NCBI RefSeq assembly: GCF_000350225.1
Contig: NW_005179206.1
Location: 42,360 to 106,359, forward strand
Length of the DNA stretch: 64,000 bases
Direction of reading: 5' to 3'
Origin: Chondrus crispus
Lineage: Eukaryota > Rhodophyta > Florideophyceae > Gigartinales > Gigartinaceae
Under the pieces are notes generated by a model. The model worked only from the letters and a program-made list of their open reading frames with translations, did no database searches and had not been told where the DNA came from. Both the position numbers and the translations under genes were made by a program. Position 1 is the first letter of the stretch; the number at the start of each line of letters is the position of its first letter. Positions 1-11,827 of this stretch are shown piece by piece.

Positions 1-220
1 CGGGGGGGTGTCCGACCTTTCAGCTCCGGAAGGGGGTACTCGACTCCCCTTCGAGCTCTGCGTCCTCGTATCGTCGGTCATTGCGGGGTCGAGATCCTTG
101 CTGGCAGTCCGCACTGCCTCGCCTTTGCGTCGTGCGTCCTTGGGTTTTGGGAGTCAAATACGGCTTGACTTCTGTGCGGTCCTCACGTCAACCGTAACGA
201 AGCGGTTGAGGGCCCCCTTC
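1..220 (-). other. gypsy-1 region downstream of pol
   Basis: Minus-strand sequence after the pol stop. Its first 30 bases or so (a GAAGGGGGCCCT-type stretch) match the start of the corresponding region after gypsy-2 pol at 55957, so it is conserved 3' non-coding element sequence. No LTR start is seen before the window edge. A plus-strand frame is open here but overlaps pol and has no recognisable motif. Confidence 0.5.
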
Positions 221-3200
221 TCAAGCGTGAACGTCCGCGTTCACGTCAGACGTGAGGTTCCTGCCGGTGCGTCTCCGGAGGCGCTGGGCGTAACGAGACA
301 CCAACTCCTCCGGAACGTGAGTCCGGGCGGTCCATGTGGGCGTGTCGTAATCCGCCCACTTGATGAGGAACTCGATTGTTCCGTCCTCCATGGCTCGATG
401 CCGGAGTAATCGTTCCACAGCATACTGCGTGCCCTCGGTGACCTTGTCGGCAAGGTCGCTTGGGGTTGTTGTACTCGCCCGTGGCGCGCCCGTCGGTGGT
501 GGCGCGTACACGCAGCGGTCTGCGGAGACGCGCTCGGTGACACCATCACGATCGATCGTGATGGTTCGCCGGTCGTTGGCGAGTATGCGGTATGGCCCAA
601 CGGCGGGCGACGCGAGTTTGTTAGACGTCTTTGCCCCATCGGTAGGGTTCAGGTAGACGTAATGACCTGGCTTGATACGTGCGTTGAGCCGTCTGACGCG
701 CTTATCGAAGTCGCGCTTGTACCGAGCCTGCGTCCGGCGCAGGCTCCCGTACGCCTTCTGGATCGTGTCGTCCAACGTCTTGAGGAACTCAGAGCGCGCG
801 TTGCCCCTGTCGGACGGGGGCGCGTCACCGTCGGCTCTACGTAGAGAGAACTCCGGCGGGGGTCGGCTGAGGACGAGCTCGAAGGGCGTGGTACTCGTCG
901 TACGATGTACGTGGGAGTTGTACGCGTACGTGAGCGGCCCCACGTACACGTCCCAGTCGTCCTGATGTTCGCCGACGTAATTCCGTAACATCGAAGCGAT
1001 CGTCCGGTTGTATCGCTCGACCTGCCCGTTCGTCTGGGGGTGGTACGCCGAAGTGTACAAGTTCGTCACCCCCAGGACACGGCACGTGCTGTGGAAGAAC
1101 TTCGCGTTAAACTGTGGTCCGTTATCCGACAGTAGCGAGCGTGGGACACCGTATTTAAATACCCACGCGTCGCAGAACGCGACGGCTACTGTGTACGCGG
1201 TTACGGTCGGCAGTGCCACAACTTGAGTCAGCTTGGTGAAACGGTCCGTAACTACGAGAAGGAACCGTTTCCCTGCCTTTGTCTTGGGTAGCGGTCCCAA
1301 GATGTCGATGGCGAGGCTCTCAAGCGGCCGTGTTGCCAGAAACAACTTCAAACGGTTGAGGTGTTTCCGCAACTTAACACGGTTCATCGCGCATGTTCGG
1401 CACCCTCGCACCGTAGCTGCGACATCTGCAGCGAGATGGGGCCAGTAGTACTCGCGACGGAGCGCGAAGTACATACGGTTCTGGCCCGGGTGCCCCGCGA
1501 TGGTTGGTGTGTGGCAAAGCTGGAGAAGCCGAGCCCGTAGCGTCCGTGGCACCACGACCTGCACGATGTCAGGGTCGAAGGGGTGTCTCCGTTTGAGCAC
1601 CCCGTGGTCGTCCTCGAAGAACGCAGAGTCCCGGGACTCTGACTGTCGTGCCAGTACGGTCTGGCAGAAGTCATCCACGCGTTGCTCTTCGGCTATCTCC
1701 TCTAACGTAAGAGGGGCCGGAAGGTCGTCCTGCGGAGGGGCGACCGTGGAGGCGGGCGCGCCAACTTCGGGTTGTTCGGCGCGCTCGATGTCGACAGCGT
1801 CGAACTCGTCGTTCTCCTCCCAGAACGAGGTTGGTCCTTCAAGAGCGGGGGCCTCGTCGTCGCCCCTCGGCTCGTCGCGCGTACGGACGCGCGACCCTCT
1901 TCCCGGTCCGGCTTGGTTCCTTGTTGTCACGAAGACATGGACGGCCTTGTGATCGCAGCTCGCGGTACAGACGTGGTCCGCGAGCTCGTCCGACATGTCA
2001 CGGACGGTCGTACCCGCATCGAAGGTGGGAATGTCGTCATCCACCTCGACGACTGGGCGAGGGTCGTCGGTGACCCTTGGCGACACGAGGCGTGACAGGG
2101 CATCGGGCACCTGGTGCACGCGCCCGGGGTGGTACTGGATGGTGAAGTCGTATTCCGCCAACCGCAGTCGCCACCGGGTAAGCCTTCCGGAACTCTCCGT
2201 GAGGGACATAAGCCATCGGAGGGCATCATGGTCCGTCCGGACGATGAACTTGGTACCTTCGATGTACGGCCGTAGTGTGCGGACGGCCCACACTACGGCA
2301 AAGCATTCGCGCTCCGTCGCGCTATAGTTGCGCTCACTATCGGACAGTGAGTACGACCAATACCCCACGGGGCGCCAGTCGTTGGCGCCTTCGTGTTCCT
2401 GGAGCAACGTACAGCCCAGTTGATAGGCACTAGCATCCGTGTCGATCATGTACGGCCGACCGTACCGCGGCAATGCCAGGATCGGCGGTGAAATCATCCG
2501 CTCCTTCAACGCCTCGAACGCTTGAAGTTGCAGCTCGGTCGGGTCGTCGAAGTTGGGGTCCGCGTCCTTGCGCGTCATGTCCGTTAATGGGCGCGCAATC
2601 TTCGCGAACCCCTTCACGAAGCGGCGGTAGACGTTGCACGCTCCGAGGTACGAGCGCACCTGCGTCAACGTCCTCGGAAACGTGAACGTCTTGAAGGCGT
2701 CCGCCGCCGCTTCGGCGACGCTCAGCTTGCCTGGGGAAATGACGTGCCCCAGGTAGTGCACCTTCGGTTGGAAGAAGCTACACTTCTTGAGCTTGAGGGA
2801 GATTCCGGCGCTCCTCAGCAAGCTCAAGACAGTGTCGAGATGCTTTGCGTGTTCTCCGTGCGTACGGGAGAACACGATGACATCATCCAGATAAACGAGG
2901 CATATCTGCCATCAGACGCCAGATAGGATGATGTCGAGGGCACGTTGGAAGGTGGCCGGTGCCTCTTTTAGCCCGAACGGCATACGCAAATGGCGAAACG
3001 TTCCCATATGCGTAGTGAACGTGGTCTTGTCCCGGTCTTCCAGAGCGACGGGGATCTGCCAATAACCGGAATTGCAGTCCAACGTCGTAAAGACGGCTGC
3101 ATCTCCGAGCGAATCGATGCAGTCGTCCATCCGGGGCAGCGGATACGAATCCGCTGCCGTCTTTGCGTTGAGACGCCGGTAGTCCACGCAGAACCGAAGA

Positions 3201-4774
3201 GAGCCATCTTTCTTCGGTACCAGCACCACGGGGGACGCCCACTCGGTGCTGGCAGGTTCGATTACCCCTGCGTTCAACATTTTGTTGACTTCCTTGGCGA
3301 CCATCTCACGCATAGCCGGCCCCTTTCGGTAGGGCATTGAACGTATCGGCTTCGTACCCGGTTCGAGGGGAATGCGGTGTTCGGTCGCTCGGATCGTTCC
3401 GAGCGCCCCGCTCCACAGACTCGAGTGCTTACGGAGCATCTCGAGCACGTGGCCCCCGAACTTGTCATCATCGATGTATGACAAGTCGATTTCTTTTTCC
3501 CAATCCTCCGGCGGATTTTCGGGATCCTTTTTAGAGACAGGTGCAGTGCCCCCTTCCGGCGGCGGGCACTTCGCCGGTCGGCCGTCCGTACCGGCTCCTC
3601 TCTTCTCAACGGTTGCCCCCTGGGCGGAGCCTGGTCGACCAGCTCCTGCCGTTCTGACTTGATCGGTCAAGTCGGTGAGGTGTAGCGCGTGCGCGATCCC
3701 CTCCGCGATGCGACGTTCGGGCGTCAAGATCGCGAGGGGGTTGCGCTTCGCGTATCCCACGACGGTGTGCTTCGGAAGCCGCCTTTCCTGTCGCGAAAAG
3801 TTCGCGACGATGACGTCGAAGGTCTGGTTCGGCAGGACCTCGACGACGCCGTTCGTCAGCCTCACTCCATGTCGATGTTGGAGTGACGGCTTCGGCTCTA
3901 TAAGCACGAGTCCCCTTCCCGTCGTCGTAACGCGCACACGGGCCTGCGACCTCGCGGGAATGGTAACCCAGCGGGCGATTCGGATCGCCTGCGGGGCTTC
4001 GTCGCGTGCGTCAGCCCGGCTTGTCTGACGTCCGTGCCGCCTGGTTGGGGGAGTCGGCTCCCCCTTCCCGTCGACGATGGCAACGGAGCCACCTTGGCGG
4101 AGCTCCAACCGTTGAGTTTCGATTTCGATACTTCGTACGTGTGCATCGATGAAGGCCGTACCAAGGAGAACCGGCACGGCGAGCTGGGCCGCCACGACGA
4201 ACGGAACTCGGAACGTCGTGTTCCTCAACCGCACGGCCAGGCGTACGACGGCCGAGAGCTTAAGCGGGTTGCTATTCGCGCCTGCCAATCGGGGCAGTGG
4301 CGCGTCGCGGATGACGTACCGCGACCAATCGGGAGGAAGGTCGGCCTTCCTCACCAGATTGTACCCCGAGCACGTATCAACGGCGATCGTGCGGGGCTTG
4401 AAGGCATTTCCCTGCGTAGCTATCGAGCCGAGGACGTTGTAAATCTTCGACGTCATAAGACAAATGACGCCGTCGACCACCTTCGGCGTGCCCGGCTCGG
4501 CGAGATCGTTCCGCCTGGGCCGCCGGCGCCGGTTCCGACTTCTCTTCCGCGTCCTTCGGCCTTGGTCGCGGGGCGCCCTTCGGTCGGCCGCGTCCCAGCG
4601 ACAAGTTGCGTTCGTACGCGGCTTGAATTCTACTGGCGGCCCCGGGTCCCCCTGGGTCGGGCCGCTGGCGCGTTCGATGCGCTTCTTGTTAGGCACTTGG
4701 CTCACGGTTTCCACAGTGCCTTCCTCCATGGGCGCCGGGCTCACGGTTGCCTCAGCGTCTTCGTCCTTTCGCAC
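221..4774 (-). pseudogene. gypsy-1 pol: protease, RT, RNase H, integrase, chromodomain (one stop)
   Basis: Polyprotein that copies element RNA and integrates the DNA. Two open stretches lie in the same frame (4774-2912 and 2911-221), split only by a TGA at 2912-2914, just before the RT YLDD motif; gypsy-2 has an arginine codon there, so a CGA-to-TGA change is the simplest reading. In order I see a protease with an unusual VDTCSG active site, RT (LDCNSGYWQI, YLDD), RNase H (TDAS, ATEREC, RTDHDAL), a zinc-binding integrase head (CRTC), the D,D-E core (SDNGPQF, QTNGQVER), a GPY/F-like segment and a chromodomain (IKWADYDTPTW). It ends VNADVHA. The frame opens upstream of base 4774 without an ATG and is offset from gag, so gag-pol frameshifting or another start is likely. 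Confidence 0.92.
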
Positions 4775-5225
4775 CGAGCTTACGGGTGTCTCGGTGCGTT
4801 TGTGTGGGGTTGAGGGAAATAATATCGGTAAACATTCCCCTCCCCCGCCGGGGACAAATAGGGGCGGGTCAAGGTTGGTTTGACAAGACGGTTCACGCGA
4901 CCGCGCGAACGTAACCGTCTTTACGGGGTTTTCGAACTACCCGAGCTGTCAGTGCTACTCGCTTGGCTATCGTTAGCTAGCGCGTCGACGGGCCCCTGGC
5001 CGCGCGGATGGGGACGGTTTCCCCATCCCGACTGGCCATCTTCTACGAGGTAATCGGATACTTCGTGGCCTTGGATTGCAACGTCCGGCCGTTGCAATAT
5101 TCGAGGGGCGGAGAGAACGGGCTCCCCTCCGCCTCCTTCCATGGGCTGGGGATGCGTCTCACCAGCCCAATCTTGGAGGTACATGATGGCGTTCTGTACC
5201 CCTTGGGGCAACGGGGGTCGGCCCC

Positions 5226-6164
5226 TAATGGTAGGTCAGCGGGGCGAAGGGGATTCGAAGGACGGTTGATGAGGTGAAGTTGAAGGATTGGGTACCGATT
5301 TACTTTGAGTCGCCAACTTCTGGCACTACTTATACACTTCTGCAATCTTCTAGAACTCTACTACCAAACACTACGACACACATACTACAAATGTATTGGC
5401 TCTAACACATGTGCCCGTCTTGCTACTCAGCCAAACTGGCGATGGCCCAACAAACAGAACAGAAAACCGCCTTACGAATTAGCACTGTCATGACGGAGAA
5501 ATTAGTAAGGCAGTACAACAAAGCACAGCAAAGCACAAATTCCCTTACTATTCCAAATCCAGCGTGGCACAAATTCGTAAGGCACGTTTACAGCTCACAC
5601 GTTGCCTTACGAATTCAAATCAATCCTGCAAGGACTGTTTACAGCGCACACGTTGCCTTATGAATCTGAATCTCTCGTGAGGTCCTGTCCACTGTCAATT
5701 ACAACAGTGCACATTTTGCCTTACGAATTGAAAACTCGCGCAACGGGATCTTTGTGTCCTGCTGTAGCCGTGCTGCACTCCATGGACGCTGTAAACCTTT
5801 GGCACGTGCCAGGCACCCGCCACCAAGGTTCTACACTTTGTCTGTAAGACTGCAGGCGTACTGTACGCGTCCGACAGTGTAATGAGGACATGTGTCCAGG
5901 TCATACACGTGTCGGGCGAAGAAAATGAAACATGCTCAGATTGTACAGTACACCGCAACTGTGTACATATTTCACACGTGTACAGGTTGAAAACCAAACT
6001 TGCTCCTGAAGTACTGTAGAGTGCAACCGTGTACAGAAATCACACGTGTACACGTTGAAAATGAAACTTGCTCAGCTCGTCACGCGGAGTGCTTTCGATT
6101 TTACACGTGTCATACCTGTCGTCGTGTGTCATGCATATCAGCATGTGGTCGTAGAATTACAACA
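5226..6164 (-). mobile_element. Solo copia LTR, family L1, in gypsy-1 gag
   Basis: A 939-bp LTR, sense on minus, beginning TGTTGTAATTC and ending CTACCATTA. It is flanked by the perfect 5-bp duplication gcccc (5221-5225 and 6165-6169). No internal coding region remains, so it is a solo LTR left by LTR-LTR recombination. It has a TATAAGTA promoter box (minus, 5334-5327), about seven copies of an AATTNGTAAGG motif in both orientations (5470-5730), and three 66-bp repeats with ACACGTGT (5895-6090). Confidence 0.95.
5327..5334 (-). promoter_or_regulatory. TATA box of L1 LTR
   Basis: TATAAGTA on the minus strand, about 100 bp before the LTR 3' end. The same octamer is at the equivalent place in L2 and L3 LTRs, followed about 25-30 bp downstream by a conserved AAAGTAAA, which makes a core promoter the likely reading. 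Confidence 0.65.
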
Positions 6165-8485
6165 GCCCCGGTCTCCTCGCCCATCTCGACGGGGATATCG
6201 CGTATCCATCCGACGAGGGTCACGTCGATCCCTTTGATCGGTCCCGGGATATCGGTACCCGCCTTCACGAGGGGCAAAACGGACGCCCCCACCCGATCGG
6301 CTCGGGTCACCTCGACGCGGGCCTCGGTCTGCCGGCGTAGACTGCTGGATGAGATTGCGCATTCCGGGGCGCGTCTCCATCTGATAGCGGTAGTTCCTGT
6401 ACGCCGTGAACTGACGTTGCTCAGGCGACAGGAACGGGCACGCGTACATGGCGTGGCCGTACGTCCGGCACAGCCAACACATGTACGCGCTGCCATCGGT
6501 CGACGCGAAAGTCGCCGCGTGGCGTGCCTCCTCATCGGTGAGTCGAGGCACGTTAGGCAGCCCGCGGTCTCCTTCTCGACGGGAGATATCCAGCTCGGCC
6601 ATGTTGTGGTTCGGACCACCCGTGGCCCTCGGCGTGTGTGCGAACGCCGTTGCGAAGCTTCCGGTCGAGCCGGTGGAAGCTGGCGTAGGGGGTCGGCCCC
6701 CTGCCCGGTCGAAGCCTTGCGTGATGAGGACAGGGTCGGCCTGCCACTCATCTTCTCCAATGTGGAGGGCGGTCGCCGGCGAACTCGTTCCGTGCGACCT
6801 TGGAGTTCGGACTCCCTTCGCTGCTGGCTTTGGGTCCGGCAGCGGCAACCCGCGACGGGCGCGGTAGGTTGTACCCTCGGCCGTTGCGATACGGCGAATC
6901 GTTGAGAGTTCGATCTTCTGTTGTCCGGGCAACCTTTGCATCGTCTCTGCCACTGCGGCCCGGGTCGCAGTGGACAGCCCACGCACGAAGTAGTGCGCGA
7001 GAGCTTGCTCTGAGAACACAGCCGTGCATCGGACCGCGGCGGATTCCAGCCGGTCTGCGAACGTGTTCTCGGTTTCGTGAGGAAGCTGTCGCGCCGACGC
7101 GACAGCGTCAAACGCTTCCCCCAACACGTTGTCGGTTAGGTAGCGTTTGATAAATTGGTTGACGAGGCCAGGCCAGCTCGTGTCGTCGTGGAGCTGGCCG
7201 GCGCGGAGGCCGCGCATGGTGTAACTCGTATACAACCGCTCCGCGTCCCGCTCGAGGAAGTGAGCGAAGACACGGATTGCCACACCTTCGGTCAGGTGCT
7301 GGGCATTGAAGGTTATCCGGATATCCTTCAGAAACGGGAGCAACTGAATCGCGTCAGTACCGTCGAAGCTCTTCATCGTGGGACGGAGCCCACGGCAGCG
7401 TTGGACGTACTTCGCGATCCGTCCCGCGTCACCCGAGGTAACGAGCCTCGAGGTGTTGTCCAACCGATACATGCGGTAGTTGGCGACTGCGCTGAACTCC
7501 TGTATCATGGTGTGGACGGGCTCGAGCCCGGGTTCGGCGGGGCCCAACGTTCCGAACGGCGTGACGGGCAACGTTCGGACGTCGACGGGGCCGGGATGCG
7601 CGGTAAGATCCGCTGGCTAGTAGCAGCCCCAGCGAGGATCGAAGGGGAGAATCGGTTCCCCTGATCCGCGGGCGACTCCTCCACGGCCACGGTCGGGTTC
7701 GTCCGGTACCCGTCGGGACTGCGGCATGCTTCCGGATGCATACGGCAGGGCTTGAGTCTCGGACGCGAAGTTCGCGTCCGCTGTCAGCTTGATGTCCTCC
7801 GCCCTCCGACTGGTGACGGCTCCAGTCGGGGGCCACTCCTGCGCTCCGGATGCGCCCGGAGGAACAGTGGCACCGGGCCCACTCGAGGGGGCTCCGGGCG
7901 GCCTCTCGGCCGAGGTCTGTTCCATATCACGGGCACGGCGGCGCGTTGAGTTGAGCTCCGCCGCCATGTGCGCGAACGCTCCCATCTGTTCGGCTGATGG
8001 GAAGGGTTGTGGGTCGCGTCGGACCCCGGAGTTTGCACTCGCGGGTCGACCCGCAACGTCCATGGCGGGGGAATCGATGCGCGCCTCTTCGACCAGTACC
8101 AAACGGGACTGTAGCTGGTCGACGAGAGCGCGCAGGTTCTCCAAGGACTGAGTTACGCGCTCAAACCTTCCTTCGCGGAGGGAGCGCAACTCATCCATAC
8201 AGCGGGCGTAGACGCTGTCGGAGACGTCGATACGGAGGGATGTTCGGACATCTTCGATATACTCCGCGGTGCGATCGTACATCGCGCGAGCGCGTCCTTC
8301 GGAGAAGTCGAGCGACGGTTCGCGGTCTCGGGGACCAGCGTCGCCGTCGCCGACTCGGACGCGGAGCGCGGCCTCTGGCACATCGGCGGGCTCCGAGCGA
8401 ATCGAAGTGGGATATTCGCCACTCATCTCGACGCGTACGGACGCGGAGGTAAACGATAGTCTTCTCGGTTCGATCGTGAGAGTCT

Positions 8486-8502
8486 TCTAGGTCGGGAGAC
8501 CA
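8486..8502 (-). other. Primer binding site of gypsy-1
   Basis: TGGTCTCCCGACCTAGA on the minus strand starts one base after the 5' LTR. The identical sequence follows the gypsy-2 5' LTR (48598) and also an L5 LTR (57887), which supports it being the minus-strand primer site. I cannot name the tRNA. Confidence 0.75.
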
Positions 8503-8503
8503 C

Positions 8504-9103
8504 TGTAGTATAATCACCCCCAACGACGAGGGGGGTGAGTACTGACAGTTCGGGAAGACTCCGATCGGCGGGAAGACAGAAGCACGGCCCACCCACGGTA
8601 CCGAGCACGGGCTCGAGGTAGCGGTGGTAGAGCGGGATCGGGGAGGACGCGCGCACGCGCGAGCGGTTCTACGCCTCGACGCCCCGGAGCGGTACTGGGT
8701 GACGATCCAGCACCGGCGGGCGGAGGCGGAGCCGGCTCGTGGGCGTGCTACGCGCGTCCTCAACCCGCGCGCGGTGCTACTCCTAGGTAAAACGGACGGA
8801 AGTACCTAAAAGTAAGCGGGCGGACCAAGGTGGAGGATCCTTGACAAGTCCGTGCTTCTCGTCCTCCACCGCCGGCGGTCCGCTCATATTTAATGTACAT
8901 TGTAGTCTATCATAACTCTACAGTAGTGCTGGTCGACCGACACTGTAACGCTGTCAGCCGTCGGGGCTGACAGTCCACGTGTAGTGCGCGTCCCGTACAC
9001 GTGGAGGACACGTGTGTGCACGCGTAGCTGTAAGGCTCGTGCCTTACTGTCGCTGATCTAATCCTAATCTAATTTCCGAATTTCCGTTTGGGGTTATACC
9101 ACA
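8504..9103 (-). repeat. gypsy-1 5' LTR
   Basis: A 600-bp LTR, sense on minus, TGTGGTATAACCCC to TATACTACA. It is about 90% similar by eye to the LTR at 41727-42317 and more distantly related to those at 47929 and 58111. It has an AT-rich TATA-like TTAAATAT segment, several CACGTG-type palindromes, a CTGTCAGCC/GGCTGACAG inverted repeat, and a short C-rich/G-rich hairpin (8514-8538) near its 3' end. Confidence 0.92.
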
Positions 9104-10549
9104 GGGGCCACAAACATCAGAGTGAACTAAGTCTAGACAGAAGTATGCCCGCCTCGAGGACCGCTATTTTGGGATCACAGATCGAGTGGCTTTGCCGTAG
9201 ACGCACGCAGAACATTTTTCAGAGATGCAATCATTGTCAGTATTGTTGATTTTGTTAGCCTCATTACCAAGTAGTTTGACTCTACTGGAAGGTCAGCGGG
9301 GCAAAGGGAAATCGAAGGACGGTTGATGAGGTGAAGTTGAAGGATTGGGTACCGACTTACTTTGAGTCGCCAACTTCTGGCACTACTTATACACTTCTGC
9401 AATCTTCTAGAACTCTACTACCAAAGAATACGACACACATACTACAAATGTATTGGCTCTAACACATGTGCCCGTCTTGCTACTCGGCCAAACTGGCGAT
9501 GGCCCAACAAACATAGCAGAAAACCGCCCTACGAATTACCACTGTCATGACGGAGAAATTAGTAAGGCAGTACAACAAAGCACAGCAAAGCACAAATTCC
9601 CTTACTATTCCAAATCCAGCGTGTCACAAATTCGTAAGGCACGTTTACAGCTCACACGTTGCCTTACGAATTCAAATCAATCCTGCAAGGACTGTTTACA
9701 GCGCACACGTTGCCTTATGAATCTGAATCTCTCGTGAGGTCCTGTCCACTGTCAATTACAACAGTGCACATTTTGCCTTACGAATTGAAAACTCGCGCAA
9801 CGGTATCTTTGTGTCCTGCTGTAGCCGTGCTGCACTCCATGGACGCTGTAAACCTTTGGCACGTGCCAGGCACCCGCCACCAAGGTTCTACACTTTGTCT
9901 GTAAGACTGCAGGCGTACTGTACGCGTCCGACAGTGTAATGAAGACATGTGTCCAGGTCATACACGTGTCGGGCGGAGAAAATCAAACATGCTCAGATTG
10001 TACTGTACAGTGCAACGGTGTACATATTTCACACGTGTACAGGTTGAAAACCAAACTTGCTCCTGAAGTACTGTAGAGTGCAACGGTGTACAGAAATCAC
10101 ACGTGTACACGTTGAAAATGAAACTTGCTCAGCTCGTCACGCGGAGTGTTTTCGATTTTACACGTGTCATACCTGTCGTCGTGTGTCATGCATATCAGCA
10201 TGTGGTCGTAGAAATACGACAGACTCCACTTACCACATTGTCACGAATCATCGAAGCAATACCTTGAGAATGCACATGTGCAAAGCGCTCATGCCACGTT
10301 TGCAGGGTGGCAGCATGTGCAGATCCGATGTCACTGACGATGTCGAGAACGTAAAGTTCTCCAACCAATGTCGCAGTCGCCACTACAGTTGAGCCTCGTC
10401 TGATCATGCATTTTCCATTTTCGAACCCAACTTTTAGTCCAAGTTCAGTCATTCGACTGACAGAGAGCAGAGAGAACGAAAAGTCCGGAACGTGCAATAC
10501 ATCCGTCAACTTGCTCGGTTCGATGCTGCCATTCACATTTAACTTCAAG
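9104..10549 (-). pseudogene. copia B1 protease/integrase fragment, split by an L1 LTR
   Basis: The minus-strand segment 10549-10227 encodes the post-protease region (LTDVLHVPDFSFSLLSVSR) and the integrase His pair (LQTWHERFAHVH). After the L1 insertion, 9282-9104 gives the Cys pair region (CSACVYGKATRSVIP) and the start of the D,D-E core, and is then cut by gypsy-1. The copy in B2 (26557-25955) shows the uninterrupted order. Not functional. Confidence 0.85.
9283..10221 (-). mobile_element. Solo L1 LTR in copia B1
   Basis: A 939-bp copy of L1, sense on minus. The perfect 5-bp duplication gactc is at 9278-9282 and 10222-10226. Its 3' terminus reads CCAGTA rather than CCATTA. Confidence 0.95.
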
Positions 10550-10554
10550 TGAAC

Positions 10555-11822
10555 TATTGAAAATGTGCGACCACATGCTGTTATCTGAAAAGGTCAAAAT
10601 CGAGTGACACGTGTACATGACTGCACGGTCCGGGCGCTCTTACCCATATCACGACATGACACGTGTAAAATCCCAGATTTTGGGGTTCCGGGGACGAAAG
10701 TGGCCTCTCGGAGGGTCATGCAAATTTGCATAGTTTTGCCAAGTGGAACCTTGGCCCGTAGCAGTATAGACTACACAGGAAATACTGCAATTGTATTGGC
10801 CCTCAGGTCTAATGCTGCAAATGTATTGGTCGAGCGTTGTCCACGTGTGCGTCATTGGCCTTGTGATGTACTTTAAATGGCCTGTATATGCCATAATTAC
10901 GTTGTTTTGGGGGTTTCAAGTGGTTTGCCATGGTTGTAATGGGTAATTGCATGGGGCCCCCGGGCGGGACACATGTATACTGTGTACACATGTACACGTC
11001 GCCAGGTGGATTCGTGTACGTACACATGTACACGCACGCATCCAGGTGTATGCACATAAGGGTTTACAGTTTTACAGTGTCAGACTGTTTGCGATCCTGC
11101 GCGTGTCCGAGTACAGTACATGTGAATCAAAAGTACAACAAGTACTTCTCGCGAGAGGAATACAGTTGTGCGATTATTCTGTGTACGCGTCACGCTGTAT
11201 GCGAGTCTTGCGTGAGCATGCGCCGTTGCACTGTGCTCTCGTCATGGTGCGCCGTTGGATGCAAGTTCATGACAGTACTCGTGTGATTTACATGTATTCT
11301 CATGTGAGTTGTGTAGAAAGTCTGGATGCACATTGTTATAACTTGCCATAATTATCTGACAGTGCTTGGCGAAATTAGTAAGGTGAGAAAGAAGGATACG
11401 TATGGCGATTGTGATATGAAAGACGTTTGCGTTGTTGGAAATAGACAAGTGCCAAGTTGTTCGTTGCACAACAATGAAGTCTGGCATGACTGGATGCAGA
11501 TTAGTAAGGTGTGAAACAGTTGCATGCATAGGGCCATGGTTTACAGTCATTTGGAATGTGTAGAAATAGTTGTGAGCTAATAGTTACGAATCGATTCGTA
11601 AGGTGGAAATCGAACAGTATGGTCGGGCCACAAGAGGACCGCGCTTGGTCGCGCATAGTAGAGTATGGTTTACTGGGAGTCCGAGTAGAGCGATAGTGTA
11701 GCACTCGAAGTGTATAAGTATCGCAGGAAAACGGCTTCAAAGTAAACCTCGGCACCAACTCCTTCACTCACACACATCAACCTGCCTTCCTTCTTTCTCT
11801 TGCCCCTCCGAACCTACCATTA
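10555..11822 (+). mobile_element. Solo L2 LTR in copia B1
   Basis: A 1268-bp LTR, sense on plus (opposite to its host), TATTGAAAATGTG to CTACCATTA. The duplication tgaac is at 10550-10554 and 11823-11827. It has TATAAGTA near 11712 and AATTNGTAAGG-type motifs near 11374, 11500 and 11594. Confidence 0.94.
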
Positions 11823-11827
11823 TGAAC

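Larger units (their letters stand above)
4921..8426 (-). pseudogene. gypsy-1 gag, interrupted by a solo LTR and one TAG
   Basis: Capsid protein. The ATG at 8426-8424 sits in the same RVEMS context as in gypsy-2. The N-terminal third is charged and probably coiled (RTSLRIDVSD, TQSLENLRAL); the middle is the capsid-like part; the C-terminal part has a CCHC zinc knuckle, CWLCRTYGHAMYAC, of form CX2CX4HX4C. A TAG at 7617-7619 is in frame where gypsy-2 continues. A 939-bp L1 LTR at 5226-6164 splits the frame near the C terminus; removing it and one copy of the duplication restores continuity with the downstream QVQNAIMYLQ-type segment seen in gypsy-2. The protein ends before pol, with about 146 bp between. 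Confidence 0.88.
1..9103 (-). mobile_element. gypsy-1: chromodomain Ty3/gypsy retrotransposon, 3' end outside window
   Basis: Read on the minus strand the order is 5' LTR (8504-9103), primer site, gag, then pol with protease, reverse transcriptase, RNase H, integrase and chromodomain. That order is diagnostic of Ty3/gypsy chromoviruses. The 3' LTR must lie left of base 1. Outside the 5' LTR the sequence (from 9104) is copia integrase coding DNA, so this element inserted into copia B1. The expected target duplication starts at 9104 but its partner is not visible. The defects are few: one in-frame TAG in gag, one in-frame TGA in RT, and a solo LTR inserted in gag. Confidence 0.93.

Noticed and set aside
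8486..8502. Gypsy primer site as an internal tRNA-Asp half
   Set aside because: Nine bases resemble the anticodon arm of some tRNA-Asp genes, but the match is short and does not extend; not enough to claim.
10604..11351. Many recurring 60-140 codon frames in L1, L2 and L3 copies (also at 16726, 21810, 26982, 34155)
   Set aside because: They sit inside LTRs, occur in several overlapping frames, and recur only because the LTR is repeated.
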